Notes: generated by a model from the letters alone, not told the origin. Shown: positions 1 to 9,190, counted from the first letter of the stretch. The stretch: DNA of 64,000 bases from Acholeplasma laidlawii_A (GCF_030166555.2 NZ_CP126461.2); one strand, 5' to 3'. Program-made: numbers and translations.

Positions 1-920
1 CAGAACTACTGAGGTTTTGTAGATCCTACATGATGGAGCTACATAAATTTTTAGGTCCTAATATGGATATTCCAGCTGGAGACTTAGGTGTTTCTCAAAA
101 GACCGTTGGATATATGTTTGGTATGTATAAACGTTTAACTCAAAAACATGAAGGTGTATTTACTGGTAAGGGCACTAAATATGGTGGTTCACTTGCTAGA
201 ACAGAGGCTACAGGTTACGGGTTAATCTACATGGTACTTGTTGCATTAAAGACATATTTTAATACCGACTTAAAAGACAAAGTCGTTATTATATCAGGTA
301 GTGGTAATGTTGCTTTACATACAGGCTACAAAGCACAAGCAATGGGTGCTAAAGTGGTTGCTATGTCTTCTATTGATGGTGTGATACACCATGAAACTGG
401 TATTGATGTATCTTACTTAGAATATATTAAAGATAATAATTTATCGATTAAGGATTATACTTTACGGTATCCATCTGCTATTTTTGCTGAAAACCCTAAA
501 CGTATCTGGGAAATTAACTGTGACATTGCACTACCTTGTGCAACAGAAAATGAATTAGATATTGAGGATGCAAAGAAGTTAGTAGATAACGGCATTATGC
601 TACTTGCAGAAGGTGCAAATATGCCAACCACTTTAGATGCCACTCATTATTTTATGGATAACGACATTCTATTCATGCCAGGTAAAGCTTGTAATGCAGG
701 TGGGGTATCCGTCAGTGGACTTGAGATGCAGCAAAATGCATTACACACTTACTGGGATTTTGATACGGTCGATCAAAAACTACAAACCATAATGAATCGT
801 ATTTTCAGTGACATGTATGAGACAGCAAAAAACTATGGCGATGATAAAAATTTAGTTAAGGGTGCTAATATTTTATCCTTCAAACGTGTTTATCAAGCTA
901 TGCTTGAACAAGGTTTATAA
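1..920 (+). CDS. gdhA: NAD(P)-specific glutamate dehydrogenase, 5' end outside window
   Basis: Reversible oxidative deamination of glutamate to 2-oxoglutarate and ammonia. The reading frame is open to base 3 and encodes ELLRFCRSYMMEL before the first internal Met at 30, matching the GDH core, so the start lies outside the window. The motif DIPAGDLGVS and the Rossmann signature GSGNVA are clear, and LFMPGKACNAGGVSVSGLE near the end is typical of the hexameric bacterial enzyme. NADP preference is likely from the GdhA subfamily but was not resolved from residues. A strong terminator follows. The gene stands alone ahead of an unrelated membrane protein. Confidence 0.95.
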   Translation, partial: ELLRFCRSYMMELHKFLGPNMDIPAGDLGVSQKTVGYMFGMYKRLTQKHEGVFTGKGTKYGGSLARTEATGYGLIYMVLVALKTYFNTDLKDKVVIISGSGNVALHTGYKAQAMGAKVVAMSSIDGVIHHETGIDVSYLEYIKDNNLSIKDYTLRYPSAIFAENPKRIWEINCDIALPCATENELDIEDAKKLVDNGIMLLAEGANMPTTLDATHYFMDNDILFMPGKACNAGGVSVSGLEMQQNALHTYWDFDTVDQKLQTIMNRIFSDMYETAKNYGDDKNLVKGANILSFKRVYQAMLEQGL

Positions 921-924
921 AATG

Positions 925-968
925 AAGCATAATCTTATGTTACTTACGACTTAAGATTATGCTTTTTA
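925..968 (+). terminator. Rho-independent terminator after gdhA
   Basis: Stem AGCATAATCTTA / TAAGATTATGCT with a loop of about 14 bases, followed by a T-rich run. Confidence 0.85.
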
Positions 969-1013
969 TGTTATAATTTTTATTACTGAATAAAATTTAA
1001 ATGAGGTACACAC

Positions 1014-2444
1014 TTGAAAGAAAAAATTGAAAAACAATTAGGTGGACGTATATTCCCAATCTTAATGATAGCTATATCATTTATGATTTGGTCTTACAGA
1101 TATTTCATACCTACAGAACACTTAATAGTGGTCTCCTTTTTTAGTTTATTTTTGTTAAGTGTTCCATTTTTTCTAATATCATATTTTTATAAAAATACTA
1201 TATATACCTTACCAATTATATTTGGTATGGTATTTTCTTTAGGTATCCAAAATATAAATTTAGACACCTTTGATTTAGCTTTCATCGGATTTTTAAATAT
1301 TGGTTTAATCATTATAGGTATGATTGTTCATGTGATTAAGTTTAAAACTAATTTTAAACTTAAAACACTAGGTGCTTCTATGATTATCGTATCTATTAGT
1401 TTTATCTTACCAGAATTTTCAAAACCCTTTATTCCTGTAGGTTTTATGTTATCTTTATTAGGTGTACTATATTTAATTATTTACTTATATTATGCTAATA
1501 CCATTGAAGGTAATCAATTACACTATTTAATGCGTATCTTTATGCTAACAGGCCTTATGTTAACATTCCAGATAATCTTAATGTGGTATGATGGTTTTCT
1601 AGCTTGGGAAGGTACTGACTTGATATTAGATTTTATGAATATGTTTAATCTTGGTACAGGAAGTGTACCAGGTTGGGGTAATATGAATGATTTAACCATC
1701 CACTTGGTATTATTTTCTGCAAGTGTTATATATTACTTATATAAATACCCTACCAAACTATTTCCTTGGTTATATCTAGTTTTCTCTGCTTTTTGGATCT
1801 ATGTGTCTAATGCCAGAGGTTCTATGGTTACAGTCTCAGTCCTTGGTGTAGGTACAGTTATTTATGCAGTATTTAAACGTAATAAGAGACAACTTATTAA
1901 CTTATTAGTTACTGCAGTAATTTGTGGAATTATCCTTCTAGTATTTTTACCTACTGTACAACAAATATGGGACTCCTTCTTTGGAACTATTGATTTTGAT
2001 AATCCAGACTCCATGTTAAGTGGCAGGCTCACCCTTTGGTTCTTCCATGAAGACTCTGCTTGGTTATCCTTCTTAAAACACCCCATAGTAGGTACCGGAT
2101 GGTATAACCAAATATGGATACTAGGTGAAGCTGAAAATCGTATTACAATTTACCATTCAACCTTTTTCCAAGTACTTGCAACCGGTGGTGTTGTAGGCAT
2201 TGGAGCGCTTATTTATCAATTTGTTTGTATCGGCCGTATCTTTATAAAAAATATTCGCTTTAAGGCCGTTTCTGCATTCTTACTAACTTATGTATTAAGT
2301 CAACTTCATGGCTTACTGGATAATACTCAGTACATGATCCACTTTTCTGTAATCACTTATATTACCTTTGCGGTATTTGATAATTTAGGTAATGAAGATG
2401 ACTTTGTACCAAAAGAACTTCAAGTTACTAAAAATATCTCATAA
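1014..2444 (+). CDS. O-antigen ligase / polymerase-like membrane protein
   Basis: Polytopic membrane protein of 476 residues with about ten to twelve hydrophobic segments, resembling the Wzy/WaaL (O-antigen ligase) family. The best family cue is the central loop with SNARGS (about residue 265) followed by a large loop containing HPIVGTGWYN and YHSTFFQVLATGG, typical of the ligase domain. It probably transfers or polymerises a glycan on a lipid carrier at the outer face of the membrane, perhaps for lipoglycan or capsule; the substrate is not predictable. The start is TTG at 1014, supported by the upstream GAGG. No other glycan genes adjoin it. Confidence 0.75.
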   Translation: MKEKIEKQLGGRIFPILMIAISFMIWSYRYFIPTEHLIVVSFFSLFLLSVPFFLISYFYKNTIYTLPIIFGMVFSLGIQNINLDTFDLAFIGFLNIGLIIIGMIVHVIKFKTNFKLKTLGASMIIVSISFILPEFSKPFIPVGFMLSLLGVLYLIIYLYYANTIEGNQLHYLMRIFMLTGLMLTFQIILMWYDGFLAWEGTDLILDFMNMFNLGTGSVPGWGNMNDLTIHLVLFSASVIYYLYKYPTKLFPWLYLVFSAFWIYVSNARGSMVTVSVLGVGTVIYAVFKRNKRQLINLLVTAVICGIILLVFLPTVQQIWDSFFGTIDFDNPDSMLSGRLTLWFFHEDSAWLSFLKHPIVGTGWYNQIWILGEAENRITIYHSTFFQVLATGGVVGIGALIYQFVCIGRIFIKNIRFKAVSAFLLTYVLSQLHGLLDNTQYMIHFSVITYITFAVFDNLGNEDDFVPKELQVTKNIS

Positions 2445-2452
2445 TAAGACAT

Positions 2453-2496
2453 AAAAAAACCGTGTAGACCTATCCTATGAGTCTACACGGTTTTAC
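2453..2496. terminator. Bidirectional terminator
   Basis: Stem AACCGTGTAGAC / GTCTACACGGTT, with A-run on the left and T-run on the right, between two converging genes. Confidence 0.9.
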
Positions 2497-2497
2497 T

Positions 2498-3604
2498 TTA
2501 TCTTAAGGATTCAAATGCTACATATGTTTGATTAAAACTTTCTGCCACATCTTTTTGAGTGATATATCCTTTGTAGGTGTTTAGTCCTTCTTTAATCGAA
2601 GGTTCTTCTTCTACTGATTTTTCTAAGCCTTTATTAGCAATCTCTAGCCCGAATTTTAAAGTTGCATTGTTTAGTGCAATTGTTGATGTTCTAGGCACGA
2701 TCCCTGGGATATTTGCTACACAGTAGTGTGTAATACCTGAAAATCTAAAGACCGGTTCTTTATGTGTGGTTGGTCTACTGACCTCAGTTGAACCACCTTG
2801 ATCAATTGCAATATCCACAATCACTGCACCTTTCTTCATTTCTTTGTAATATGCTTTTTTAATAATCTTGGGTGCCTTTTTACCTGGTAATAAGACACTT
2901 GAAACAACCAAATCTGCATCTTTTAAAGAAGCAATAATATTTTCTTCATTTGAAATAAGTGTTGTTAATTTAGGATACATTTGTTTTAAATCATTTAATC
3001 TTTGTTCATTAATATCTAATATGGTAACATCACCACCTAATCCGTAAGCATTTTGAAGTGCTGCAGTACCTGCAACACCAGCACCTATGATGGTCACCTT
3101 TGCAGGGTTTACGCCTGTTACACCAGAAATTAATAACCCATTTCCACCATTGTTTTTATATAGAAATCTAGCACCTTCTAAAACAGATAGTCTACCTGCA
3201 ACCTCACTCATAGGTTTTAATAATGGGAGTCATGTTTCATCACGTACTGTTTCATATGCAATTGCTGATACGCGTTTTTTTAGTAATGTTTTTAATAAAG
3301 GCTCATCTGCTGCTAGGTGCAGATAAGTATAAATTATTTGACCGGTTCTAATGAGTGGATACTCACTACGTACCGGTTCTTTAACCTTAATAATCATTTT
3401 TGACTTACGCCAAACTTCTTTTGCACTCTCTATAATTAGAGCACCTCTTCTTTTATATGCTGCATCGCTAAAACCTGAGGTTTTACCTGCACCACTTTCA
3501 ACTAAAACAGTATGACCTGCTTTAACATAAGCTCTAACAGCATCCGGTGTTAACCCGACTCTGTCTTCGCTATCCTTTACTTCTCTAACTAATCCAATAA
3601 TCAT
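2498..3604 (-). pseudogene. ald: Alanine dehydrogenase interrupted by one in-frame TGA
   Basis: The family enzyme converts L-alanine to pyruvate and ammonia with NAD. The N-terminal piece (3230-3604, 124 aa) starts MIIGLVREVKDSEDRVGLTP and ends YETVRDET. The C-terminal piece (2498-3211 from its first Met) starts MSEVAGRLSVLEGARF and carries the NAD fold IGAGVAG. Reading through, the frame is continuous: ET-TGA-LPLLKPMSEV, aligning with the family's YETV....LPLLTPMSEVAG. So the only defect is a stop codon at 3230-3232, with no shift. The total of about 368 codons is close to the family length. It may be a fresh pseudogene, a readthrough gene or a sequence error. It has a good ribosome site before 3604 and its own terminator. 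Confidence 0.9.
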
Positions 3605-3624
3605 GTGTTTTACTCCTTTATAAT

Positions 3625-4623
3625 TTATTCGGATATAAGACCCCTGGCTCTTGTATATTGTTTAGGTAATAATTGGTCATCTAACTTTAATATAAAATAT
3701 GGTTCTTTTAATAATTTACGGCCAAAATACGCCATATCCATTGTCCCATCTAAAATCGCGCCTTCTGCAAGATAAGGATCATTAATTTGCCCACCACCTA
3801 TCGTTATTAGGCCTGTTTCTTCTTTAATAATCTTTGCATAAGGTAGCTGGTATCCTGGATAGTCTTTAACAGGTGATGGTAGAATACCACCACTTGATAC
3901 ATTTACGATATCAATTTTATCTTTAAACCTATTTAAAATACTTGCCCAATCATAAGGGGTCATTCCTAGATCATGGTATTCATACCCTGATACTCTAATT
4001 TGAAGTATCTTTTCTTTTGGATAATAAAGTAATACTTCATCAATAATTTCTTTTAAGAATAAAGTACCATCTTTATATTTATCTATTCTTTGATTGGTGA
4101 CATCAGATATAAATTGTGCAATTAAATACCCATGTGCACCGTGAAGTTCAATACTATCAAAGCCTGCCTCATGTGCACGACGTGCGGCCTTTCCAAATGC
4201 TTTAACTATTTCCTTAATACCTGCTTCATCTAACATTTTTGGGGTTAAATACTTATCTGAAAAAGGTACGTTTGTACTTGATACAATATTGTCTGTACGA
4301 GACTTTCTACCTGCATGGGATAATTGAACTCCAATTTTTGCTCCATACTTATGGACTTCATCAACAATTTTCTTTAGTGGTTCTATATGCTTATCATCCC
4401 ATAAACCTAAATCCTCATAACTAATACGCCCATTAGGTAGCACTGCAGTAGACTCAAGCATAATATAACCTACACCGCCGATTGCTCTTGTAACATAATG
4501 TACATAGTGAAAATCAGTAGCTACTCCATCTTGTTTTTCTACAGAATACATACACATAGGACTCATCATCACTCGGTTTTTAAACTCTGTGTGTTTAACC
4601 TTAATTGGTTCTAATAATTTCAT
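3625..4623 (-). CDS. namA: Old yellow enzyme, NADPH dehydrogenase (NamA/YqjM type)
   Basis: FMN-dependent ene-reductase of 332 residues that reduces activated double bonds with NADPH, usually in detoxification. The TIM-barrel family marks are visible: SPMCMYS (Cys24 and Tyr26, the pair that defines the YqjM subgroup), SHAGRK at 102-107, HGAHGYL at 161-167 and a C-terminal YFGRKLLKEPYF. GGAGG precedes the ATG. It lies 20 bases upstream of ald on the same strand, so the two may be cotranscribed. The physiological substrate is unknown. Confidence 0.9.
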   Translation of the reverse strand: MKLLEPIKVKHTEFKNRVMMSPMCMYSVEKQDGVATDFHYVHYVTRAIGGVGYIMLESTAVLPNGRISYEDLGLWDDKHIEPLKKIVDEVHKYGAKIGVQLSHAGRKSRTDNIVSSTNVPFSDKYLTPKMLDEAGIKEIVKAFGKAARRAHEAGFDSIELHGAHGYLIAQFISDVTNQRIDKYKDGTLFLKEIIDEVLLYYPKEKILQIRVSGYEYHDLGMTPYDWASILNRFKDKIDIVNVSSGGILPSPVKDYPGYQLPYAKIIKEETGLITIGGGQINDPYLAEGAILDGTMDMAYFGRKLLKEPYFILKLDDQLLPKQYTRARGLISE

Positions 4624-4931
4624 ATTTAACCTCCGTTTACTTCTATTTTAACACTTAAAATATCATTACATTGTCTAAATAACTTAAATTCCTATACCTC
4701 AGTAATTGAAATCCACCGTCATTAACGGTGGATTGAATGTTTATTTTAATTCATTTTAAGAAGGAGTATGTACGTAGTCTTAGTTTTTCGGAACTAAGGT
4801 AGAAACTTAACTACCGAATATTAGTTAATTATACGGTACATAAGATACATGTTGAAATTATAACCTATTCACACTAAATTGTAAAGCCTAATGTTTTATA
4901 ATAACTTCGATTGTCAAAACTTCACACAATC
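4624..4931. other. 308-bp intergenic stretch with three hairpins
   Basis: No gene seen. It holds a hairpin ATCCACCGT / ACGGTGGAT at 4709-4731, a second CTTAGTT-ttcgg-type stem at about 4777-4797, and TACCG / CGGTA arms at 4816-4837. The first probably ends the upstream importer-fur transcript; the others are unexplained. Confidence 0.5.
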
Positions 4932-5297
4932 TTATCCTTGACAGTTTTTACATATACCGTAAAGATTTAAATCGTGATGTTGAACTTCAAATCCATAGGT
5001 TTGTTTGATTTCTTCAATCAAACTATTGATATGACAATCAAACTCATATTTCTTATGACAAATCTCACACACCATGAAATGGTGGTGTTCAGCTTCATTT
5101 AAATAATAATATGCAGTATTATCTAAGTAATTTCTAGAAACAAGTGCATCTTGATGAAATATTTCCAACGTTCTATAAATCGTAGACAAATTAAGTTTTT
5201 CTCCGCCTAAGGTGTTATAGATGTCATCAGCGCTTTGAGGCTTTTTAGCTCTTTTTAAGGTGTCATACACCATTTGTCGTTTAGTTGTTAACTTCAT
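4932..5297 (-). CDS. Fur-family metal-responsive repressor (Zur-like)
   Basis: Fur-family protein of 121 residues with an N-terminal winged helix (STIYRTLEIF at 38-47) and a C-terminal metal and dimer domain. Structural zinc ligands are visible as C77-x2-C80 and C116-x2-C119; HHH at 71-73 belongs to the sensory site. It is the last gene of the importer operon, one base from the permease stop, with its SD GGAGGG inside the permease end. Context with a His-rich zinc-type binding protein makes Zur the most likely class; PerR or Mur cannot be excluded. It probably represses its own operon through the palindromes near 7768-7829. Confidence 0.88.
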   Translation of the reverse strand: MKLTTKRQMVYDTLKRAKKPQSADDIYNTLGGEKLNLSTIYRTLEIFHQDALVSRNYLDNTAYYYLNEAEHHHFMVCEICHKKYEFDCHINSLIEEIKQTYGFEVQHHDLNLYGICKNCQG

Positions 5298-6113
5298 TTA
5301 AATAACCCTCCTAAAAATGACTTTTTTAATCAGAAATAATACAAGAAACACAAGTGTATATAATAAGACGATCACACTACCTGCAGGTTGTTTCATAATG
5401 TGTGCTAGGATTAGTCCTATGCTAATTACTAATATTGACACCACACTTCCAATAATTAGAAGATCTGGAAATCTTTTAGCAAACAAATTAGATGTTACTA
5501 CAGGAAATATTAGTAAACTAGAAATTAATAATACTCCAATACTACGTACGCCAATAACTACAAAGACACCAGTTAATGCTGCAAAAATGTAGTTATATAA
5601 ATTAACTTTAATACCACTAAATTTCGCATGTTCATAATCAAAGGTAATACTAATGAGCTTTCTATAGCTAAATACAATAAATAATGTTGTTAACGTAAGT
5701 AAAGAAAGTGTTAAATACAGATCTACCTCACTTCTAAACCATAAGTTACCGGATATTAAACTTTCTAAATCAATACTTGAATTTGTGTATCTAATTAAGA
5801 TTAAACCAATTGCAAAACCCACACTAGAAACAATACCGATTGCACTATCTGCATGGATTTTCGTATACCTTATAAGCCATCTAATAAATATAGATGCTAC
5901 AACAACAATCGGTATTGCTATATAAAATGGGTTATCGATAAAAAAGATACCTACAACAAGTGCTGCAAAACTCACATGACTTAATCCATCAGCTATTAAA
6001 CTTTGGTCATTTAATACAACAAAAGGACTTAATAAACTAGCAGTAAGACCGAGTAGTAAGACGATCATGATACCATATTTTAAGATATTTAAGGTCATTA
6101 ATAAATCAGTCAT
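5298..6113 (-). CDS. znuB: Zinc/manganese ABC transporter permease (ZnuB type)
   Basis: ABC-3 family permease with about eight or nine membrane helices, forming the membrane channel for metal taken from the binding protein. The start was set at ATG 6113 (MTDLLMTLNIL), which overlaps the ATPase stop by eight bases, because the longer open frame upstream lies inside the ATPase gene. Family features include DGLSHVSFAALVVG near residue 41 and a C-terminal basic tail. It is translationally coupled to znuC. Zn is favoured over Mn from the adjacent His-rich lipoprotein. Confidence 0.9.
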   Translation of the reverse strand: MTDLLMTLNILKYGIMIVLLLGLTASLLSPFVVLNDQSLIADGLSHVSFAALVVGIFFIDNPFYIAIPIVVVASIFIRWLIRYTKIHADSAIGIVSSVGFAIGLILIRYTNSSIDLESLISGNLWFRSEVDLYLTLSLLTLTTLFIVFSYRKLISITFDYEHAKFSGIKVNLYNYIFAALTGVFVVIGVRSIGVLLISSLLIFPVVTSNLFAKRFPDLLIIGSVVSILVISIGLILAHIMKQPAGSVIVLLYTLVFLVLFLIKKVIFRRVI

Positions 6114-6801
6114 GATGGTGGCCCTCGTGTTCAAATTTGTTGTAGTCAATGTATGTACCAAAAAATTTAATTTCTTGGTCCACATACATGACTAAACTAT
6201 TTTCTAATATGACATCCGTTAAATCGTGTGTAATATGAATAATTGTTAAATTATTATTCCGTCTAATGTCTTTAATAAGTTCATAAAAATATTCTCTAAA
6301 GTTAGGATCAAGCGCGCTGGCAGGCTCATCTAATATAAGTACTTCTGGATTAGAGATTAAACTCCTTATTAAGTAAACACGTTGTAGCTGACCACCTGAT
6401 AAGTGACTTACTTTTTCATTTAAAAGTGATTTATCTAACTTCATTTTGATTAACCAATCTAAAATAAGCGCTTTATCTGTTTTAGAAATGATTAAACTTT
6501 GTTTAGTAAAGCCTGTATAAATAAACTCTAATACTGTTAAAGGAATATTTCTTTTGATTGTTAATTTTTGAGGTACATAGCCCATTTTTAAATCTTGCAT
6601 AATAATTTCGCCATGTTTTGGTTTAATTTGATGAATTAAACTTTTAATTAATGTCGTTTTACCTGCACCATTTGGTCCAACGATATTTAAAAAATCTTTT
6701 TGGTGCACGGTAAAACTTGCATGCTTAACCACGTCCAAATAGCCATAAGAAAGTGTGACATCTTTATATTCAATTAAACATTTTGAACAATCAGGTTTCA
6801 T
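6106..6801 (-). CDS. znuC: Zinc/manganese ABC transporter ATPase (ZnuC type)
   Basis: ATP-binding subunit of 231 residues that powers the metal importer. Walker A is GPNGAGKT at 42-49, the ABC signature LSGGQ at 134-138, Walker B LILDEP at 155-160, and the switch His is in IHITHD. A Cys pair at 5 and 8 is unusual but its meaning is unclear. The gene starts five bases after the lipoprotein stop and ends in TGA overlapping the permease start, one of several proofs that TGA is a stop here. Confidence 0.92.
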   Translation of the reverse strand: MKPDCSKCLIEYKDVTLSYGYLDVVKHASFTVHQKDFLNIVGPNGAGKTTLIKSLIHQIKPKHGEIIMQDLKMGYVPQKLTIKRNIPLTVLEFIYTGFTKQSLIISKTDKALILDWLIKMKLDKSLLNEKVSHLSGGQLQRVYLIRSLISNPEVLILDEPASALDPNFREYFYELIKDIRRNNNLTIIHITHDLTDVILENSLVMYVDQEIKFFGTYIDYNKFEHEGHHHD

Positions 6802-6805
6802 AGTT

Positions 6806-7753
6806 TTAACTTTCCATTTCTAAGTGTTTAATATTCCTTCCAATTAATTCATAATAACCAATATCATTTTTGTAATCTTCTTTAGATATTTTATGGAAGG
6901 TGTGTAATTCAAGTATTTCTATATTAGGTATTTGAGCCCTTATATAATTGAGTGTTGATGGATTTGGTGCTTCTTCCGTATATATGGTTGTAACACCATT
7001 ATTTTTTAATGCACTTACAAACGCTAGTACTTGTGAACTGGTTGCCTCAGTATTAGGTGATACATTTTCATCTAAAGCAATAAGGTTTAAATTAAATGAT
7101 TTACTGAATCCATTTAATGCATTGTGCCCAATAAAATAAACATCTAAGGGTGCTAATTGTTCTCTTATATCATGATATGGTGTAATGAGATTAATAAGTT
7201 TATCATGATAATCATGCGCATTTAGATCAAAAATTTGTTTTAATTCTGGATAAAGTTCACCTAAGTAGTCACTTAAATTTTGAACAATTGTTGCTACATA
7301 AAATGGATTAGATATAAAATCAAATCCATGATCATGATCATCATGATTATCTTCATCACCATGATCAGTTTCTGATTCATGGTCATGCCAAGTTTCTTCT
7401 TCGTGTGTAACCTCTAAATCAAGCAGCACTTCAAAAGATGTATAAGTACCTTTACCAAGAACATTTGATACCTTATCATCAGATACTAACCAAGGGGATG
7501 AATTAATCGATATATAGATAAATACGTCTGATTTCTTTAAGTCTACTAAATCACTACTACTTGGTTCATAAGTGTGATAGTCCATATGAATGGGTTGTAA
7601 GGTTTTAATGGTAAGTTCATCACCTGTAACTTGTTTGACAATATCATATGTGAAGTAGTCTGAAACTACAATATCATATGTATATGATGAGCCACAAGCA
7701 TGTAAAATAAATAAAGGTGATAAAATAAAAAGTGTAACAAATAGTTTTTTCAT
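6806..7753 (-). CDS. znuA: Metal-binding lipoprotein of the importer (ZnuA type)
   Basis: Cluster A-I solute-binding lipoprotein that captures Zn2+ (or Mn2+) outside the cell. The signal peptide MKKLFVTLFILSPLFILHAC ends in a lipobox with lipidated Cys20. A very His/Asp/Glu-rich loop at about 117-142 (HDHESETDHGDEDNHDDHDH) is typical of zinc-specific members, and HMDYHTYEPS near 56-65 carries a metal ligand His. I chose ATG 7753; ATG 7765 (MKFIMKK) is equally possible, and neither has a strong SD. The open frame beyond 7765 runs through the operators and promoter and is not coding. First gene of the znuACB-fur operon. Confidence 0.9.
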   Translation of the reverse strand: MKKLFVTLFILSPLFILHACGSSYTYDIVVSDYFTYDIVKQVTGDELTIKTLQPIHMDYHTYEPSSSDLVDLKKSDVFIYISINSSPWLVSDDKVSNVLGKGTYTSFEVLLDLEVTHEEETWHDHESETDHGDEDNHDDHDHGFDFISNPFYVATIVQNLSDYLGELYPELKQIFDLNAHDYHDKLINLITPYHDIREQLAPLDVYFIGHNALNGFSKSFNLNLIALDENVSPNTEATSSQVLAFVSALKNNGVTTIYTEEAPNPSTLNYIRAQIPNIEILELHTFHKISKEDYKNDIGYYELIGRNIKHLEMES

Positions 7754-7765
7754 AATGAATTTCAT

Positions 7766-7829
7766 CTTTTGCGAATCATTTGCAAAAGTATTATAGCACA
7801 CTAATTTAACTTTGCAAACGATTTGCAAA
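7766..7829 (-). promoter_or_regulatory. znu promoter with two Zur-like palindromic operators
   Basis: On the minus strand, TATAAT lies at 7795-7790 and TTTGCA at 7818-7813, with exactly 17 bases between. Operator 1 (7768-7786, TTTGCGAATCATTTGCAAA) lies over the probable start of transcription. Operator 2 (7811-7829, TTTGCAAACGATTTGCAAA) covers the -35 box. Both are 8-3-8 inverted repeats. The placement is that of a repressor, and the operon's own Fur-family gene is the obvious candidate. Operator 2 also sits 16 bases upstream of ogt on the other strand. Confidence 0.8.
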
Positions 7830-7844
7830 AGAAAGGTGTAGAAA

Positions 7845-8312
7845 ATGTTGTATTATGATTTCATAACTTATCATGATTGGACTTTCATTATTAAAGTCTC
7901 CAAATTCGGTTTAAAATCTATTGATATCTATACAAATGAAGATCTTTCGAATTTGTCTATGAATCAACAATTGACCCATCCTTATATTAAAATACTAAAA
8001 GACTATTTCAATGGTATACCTATACCTAAAGATATTAAACTTGATTTAGAAGGTACGTCATTTGAAAAGTTAGTATGGCATAAACTTATGGAAATACCTT
8101 ATGGTAAGACGCTATCCTATAAAGATATTGCCGAAGGTATTTCAAAACCAAAAGCATTCCAAGCAGTTGGTAATGCTGTTGGTAGTAATCCTTTATTAAT
8201 TGTCATACCCTGTCATAGAGTTATTAAAGCTGATGGCAGATTAGGTGGATTCTCATCAGATATTCAATTAAAAATAGATTTATTAAATAAAGAAGGGGCA
8301 ACATATTTATGA
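7845..8312 (+). CDS. ogt: Methylated-DNA-protein-cysteine methyltransferase
   Basis: Suicide DNA-repair protein of 155 residues that moves the methyl from O6-methylguanine to its own cysteine. The catalytic motif is IPCHRVI with Cys123, preceded by the DNA-binding helix region PYGKTLSYKDIA (85-96) and AFQAVGNAVGSNP. GAAAGGTG precedes the ATG. It ends in TGA overlapping the next ATG (ATGA), so it is coupled to the GNAT gene. Divergent from znuA. Confidence 0.93.
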   Translation: MLYYDFITYHDWTFIIKVSKFGLKSIDIYTNEDLSNLSMNQQLTHPYIKILKDYFNGIPIPKDIKLDLEGTSFEKLVWHKLMEIPYGKTLSYKDIAEGISKPKAFQAVGNAVGSNPLLIVIPCHRVIKADGRLGGFSSDIQLKIDLLNKEGATYL

Positions 8313-9187
8313 AAAAACTTTATGATTTTTATCTAAGCCAAGTGAAACATACCCATTATGTTGAACTTAATTTTGAAGCGTTTGGTGATATGCTTACGAA
8401 ATTAGAATACATTGTACACCGAGTAAATAATGAAATTAATGGTCTACTCATCTATAGTGTAGAACAGTTTGTAGATATTAATTTAGTTATTGGTGAGACA
8501 TCTAGCTATAAGCCTTTAATTCAAGCATTAATTGCTAAGACCACTAAAGATATACGTATTCACTATCATAAACCATATCACTTAGCATGGTATGCTAAGG
8601 AACATATGGTTCACCCAAATGAACAAGGGGTTGTTTATGATAGTAAGTTACATAAAACCTACCTTGAGTTAGGTTTTAAAGAAACTTCTATCCAAGAGAC
8701 CTACTTTTTAGATTTAAAACAATTCAAGTTGGATAAATCCATTAGTGAGAAATTAGAATCTCTTAATTATCGAGGTTATGATGTAACTCTTTATAATCCA
8801 CTTAAACATACTGGTATGGATAAGTTTTTAACAAGACTTCAAAGTGAATCATTTAGAAATGCTATTATCGCTAATTTATCTAAAAGACGACCTGATCCAC
8901 TCCTAATTGTCATAAAGGATAATGAGGTAATGGGCTTTTCAGGGCCACTTCTCATAGCTGATGATTTTAGAGGCATATTTTCTGGTATAGAAATTGTAGA
9001 TGAAGTACGTGGTCTTGGACTTGGTAAAATTCTTTTTCAAAAACTTTGTCAAACCCTTAAACAAATGGGTGCTAAGTATATGACACTTTTTACAGGAAAT
9101 AAAAACGCTGCTAAATATATTTATTTAAGTGCAGGATTTGAAATCGTTCAAAAGTTTGCTCTTATGGTGTATGAAAGAAAGTCTTAA
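8309..9187 (+). CDS. GNAT-family N-acetyltransferase
   Basis: Protein of 292 residues with a recognisable C-terminal GNAT domain: GIEIVDEVRGLGLGKILFQKL (acetyl-CoA loop of type R-G-x-G-x-G/A, near residue 231) followed by FTGNKNAAKYIYLSAGFEIV. The N-terminal half looks like a second, degenerate GNAT fold without a clear acetyl-CoA motif. The acceptor substrate is unknown. It overlaps ogt by four bases and is followed by a terminator, forming a two-gene operon. Confidence 0.75.
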   Translation: MKKLYDFYLSQVKHTHYVELNFEAFGDMLTKLEYIVHRVNNEINGLLIYSVEQFVDINLVIGETSSYKPLIQALIAKTTKDIRIHYHKPYHLAWYAKEHMVHPNEQGVVYDSKLHKTYLELGFKETSIQETYFLDLKQFKLDKSISEKLESLNYRGYDVTLYNPLKHTGMDKFLTRLQSESFRNAIIANLSKRRPDPLLIVIKDNEVMGFSGPLLIADDFRGIFSGIEIVDEVRGLGLGKILFQKLCQTLKQMGAKYMTLFTGNKNAAKYIYLSAGFEIVQKFALMVYERKS

Positions 9188-9190
9188 AAA

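Noticed and set aside
3230..3232. TGA read as Trp (mycoplasma code)
   Set aside because: TGG is the Trp codon throughout and at least five intact genes in the window end in TGA; one site is not evidence for a code change.
5298..6185. Longer start (MWTKKLNF...) for znuB
   Set aside because: It runs 72 bases into znuC in another frame; ATG 6113 fits the family N-terminus and gives the usual short overlap.
7829..7845. ogt as a member of the zinc regulon
   Set aside because: Operator 2 is close, but no good promoter for ogt overlapping it was found, so I only note the position.
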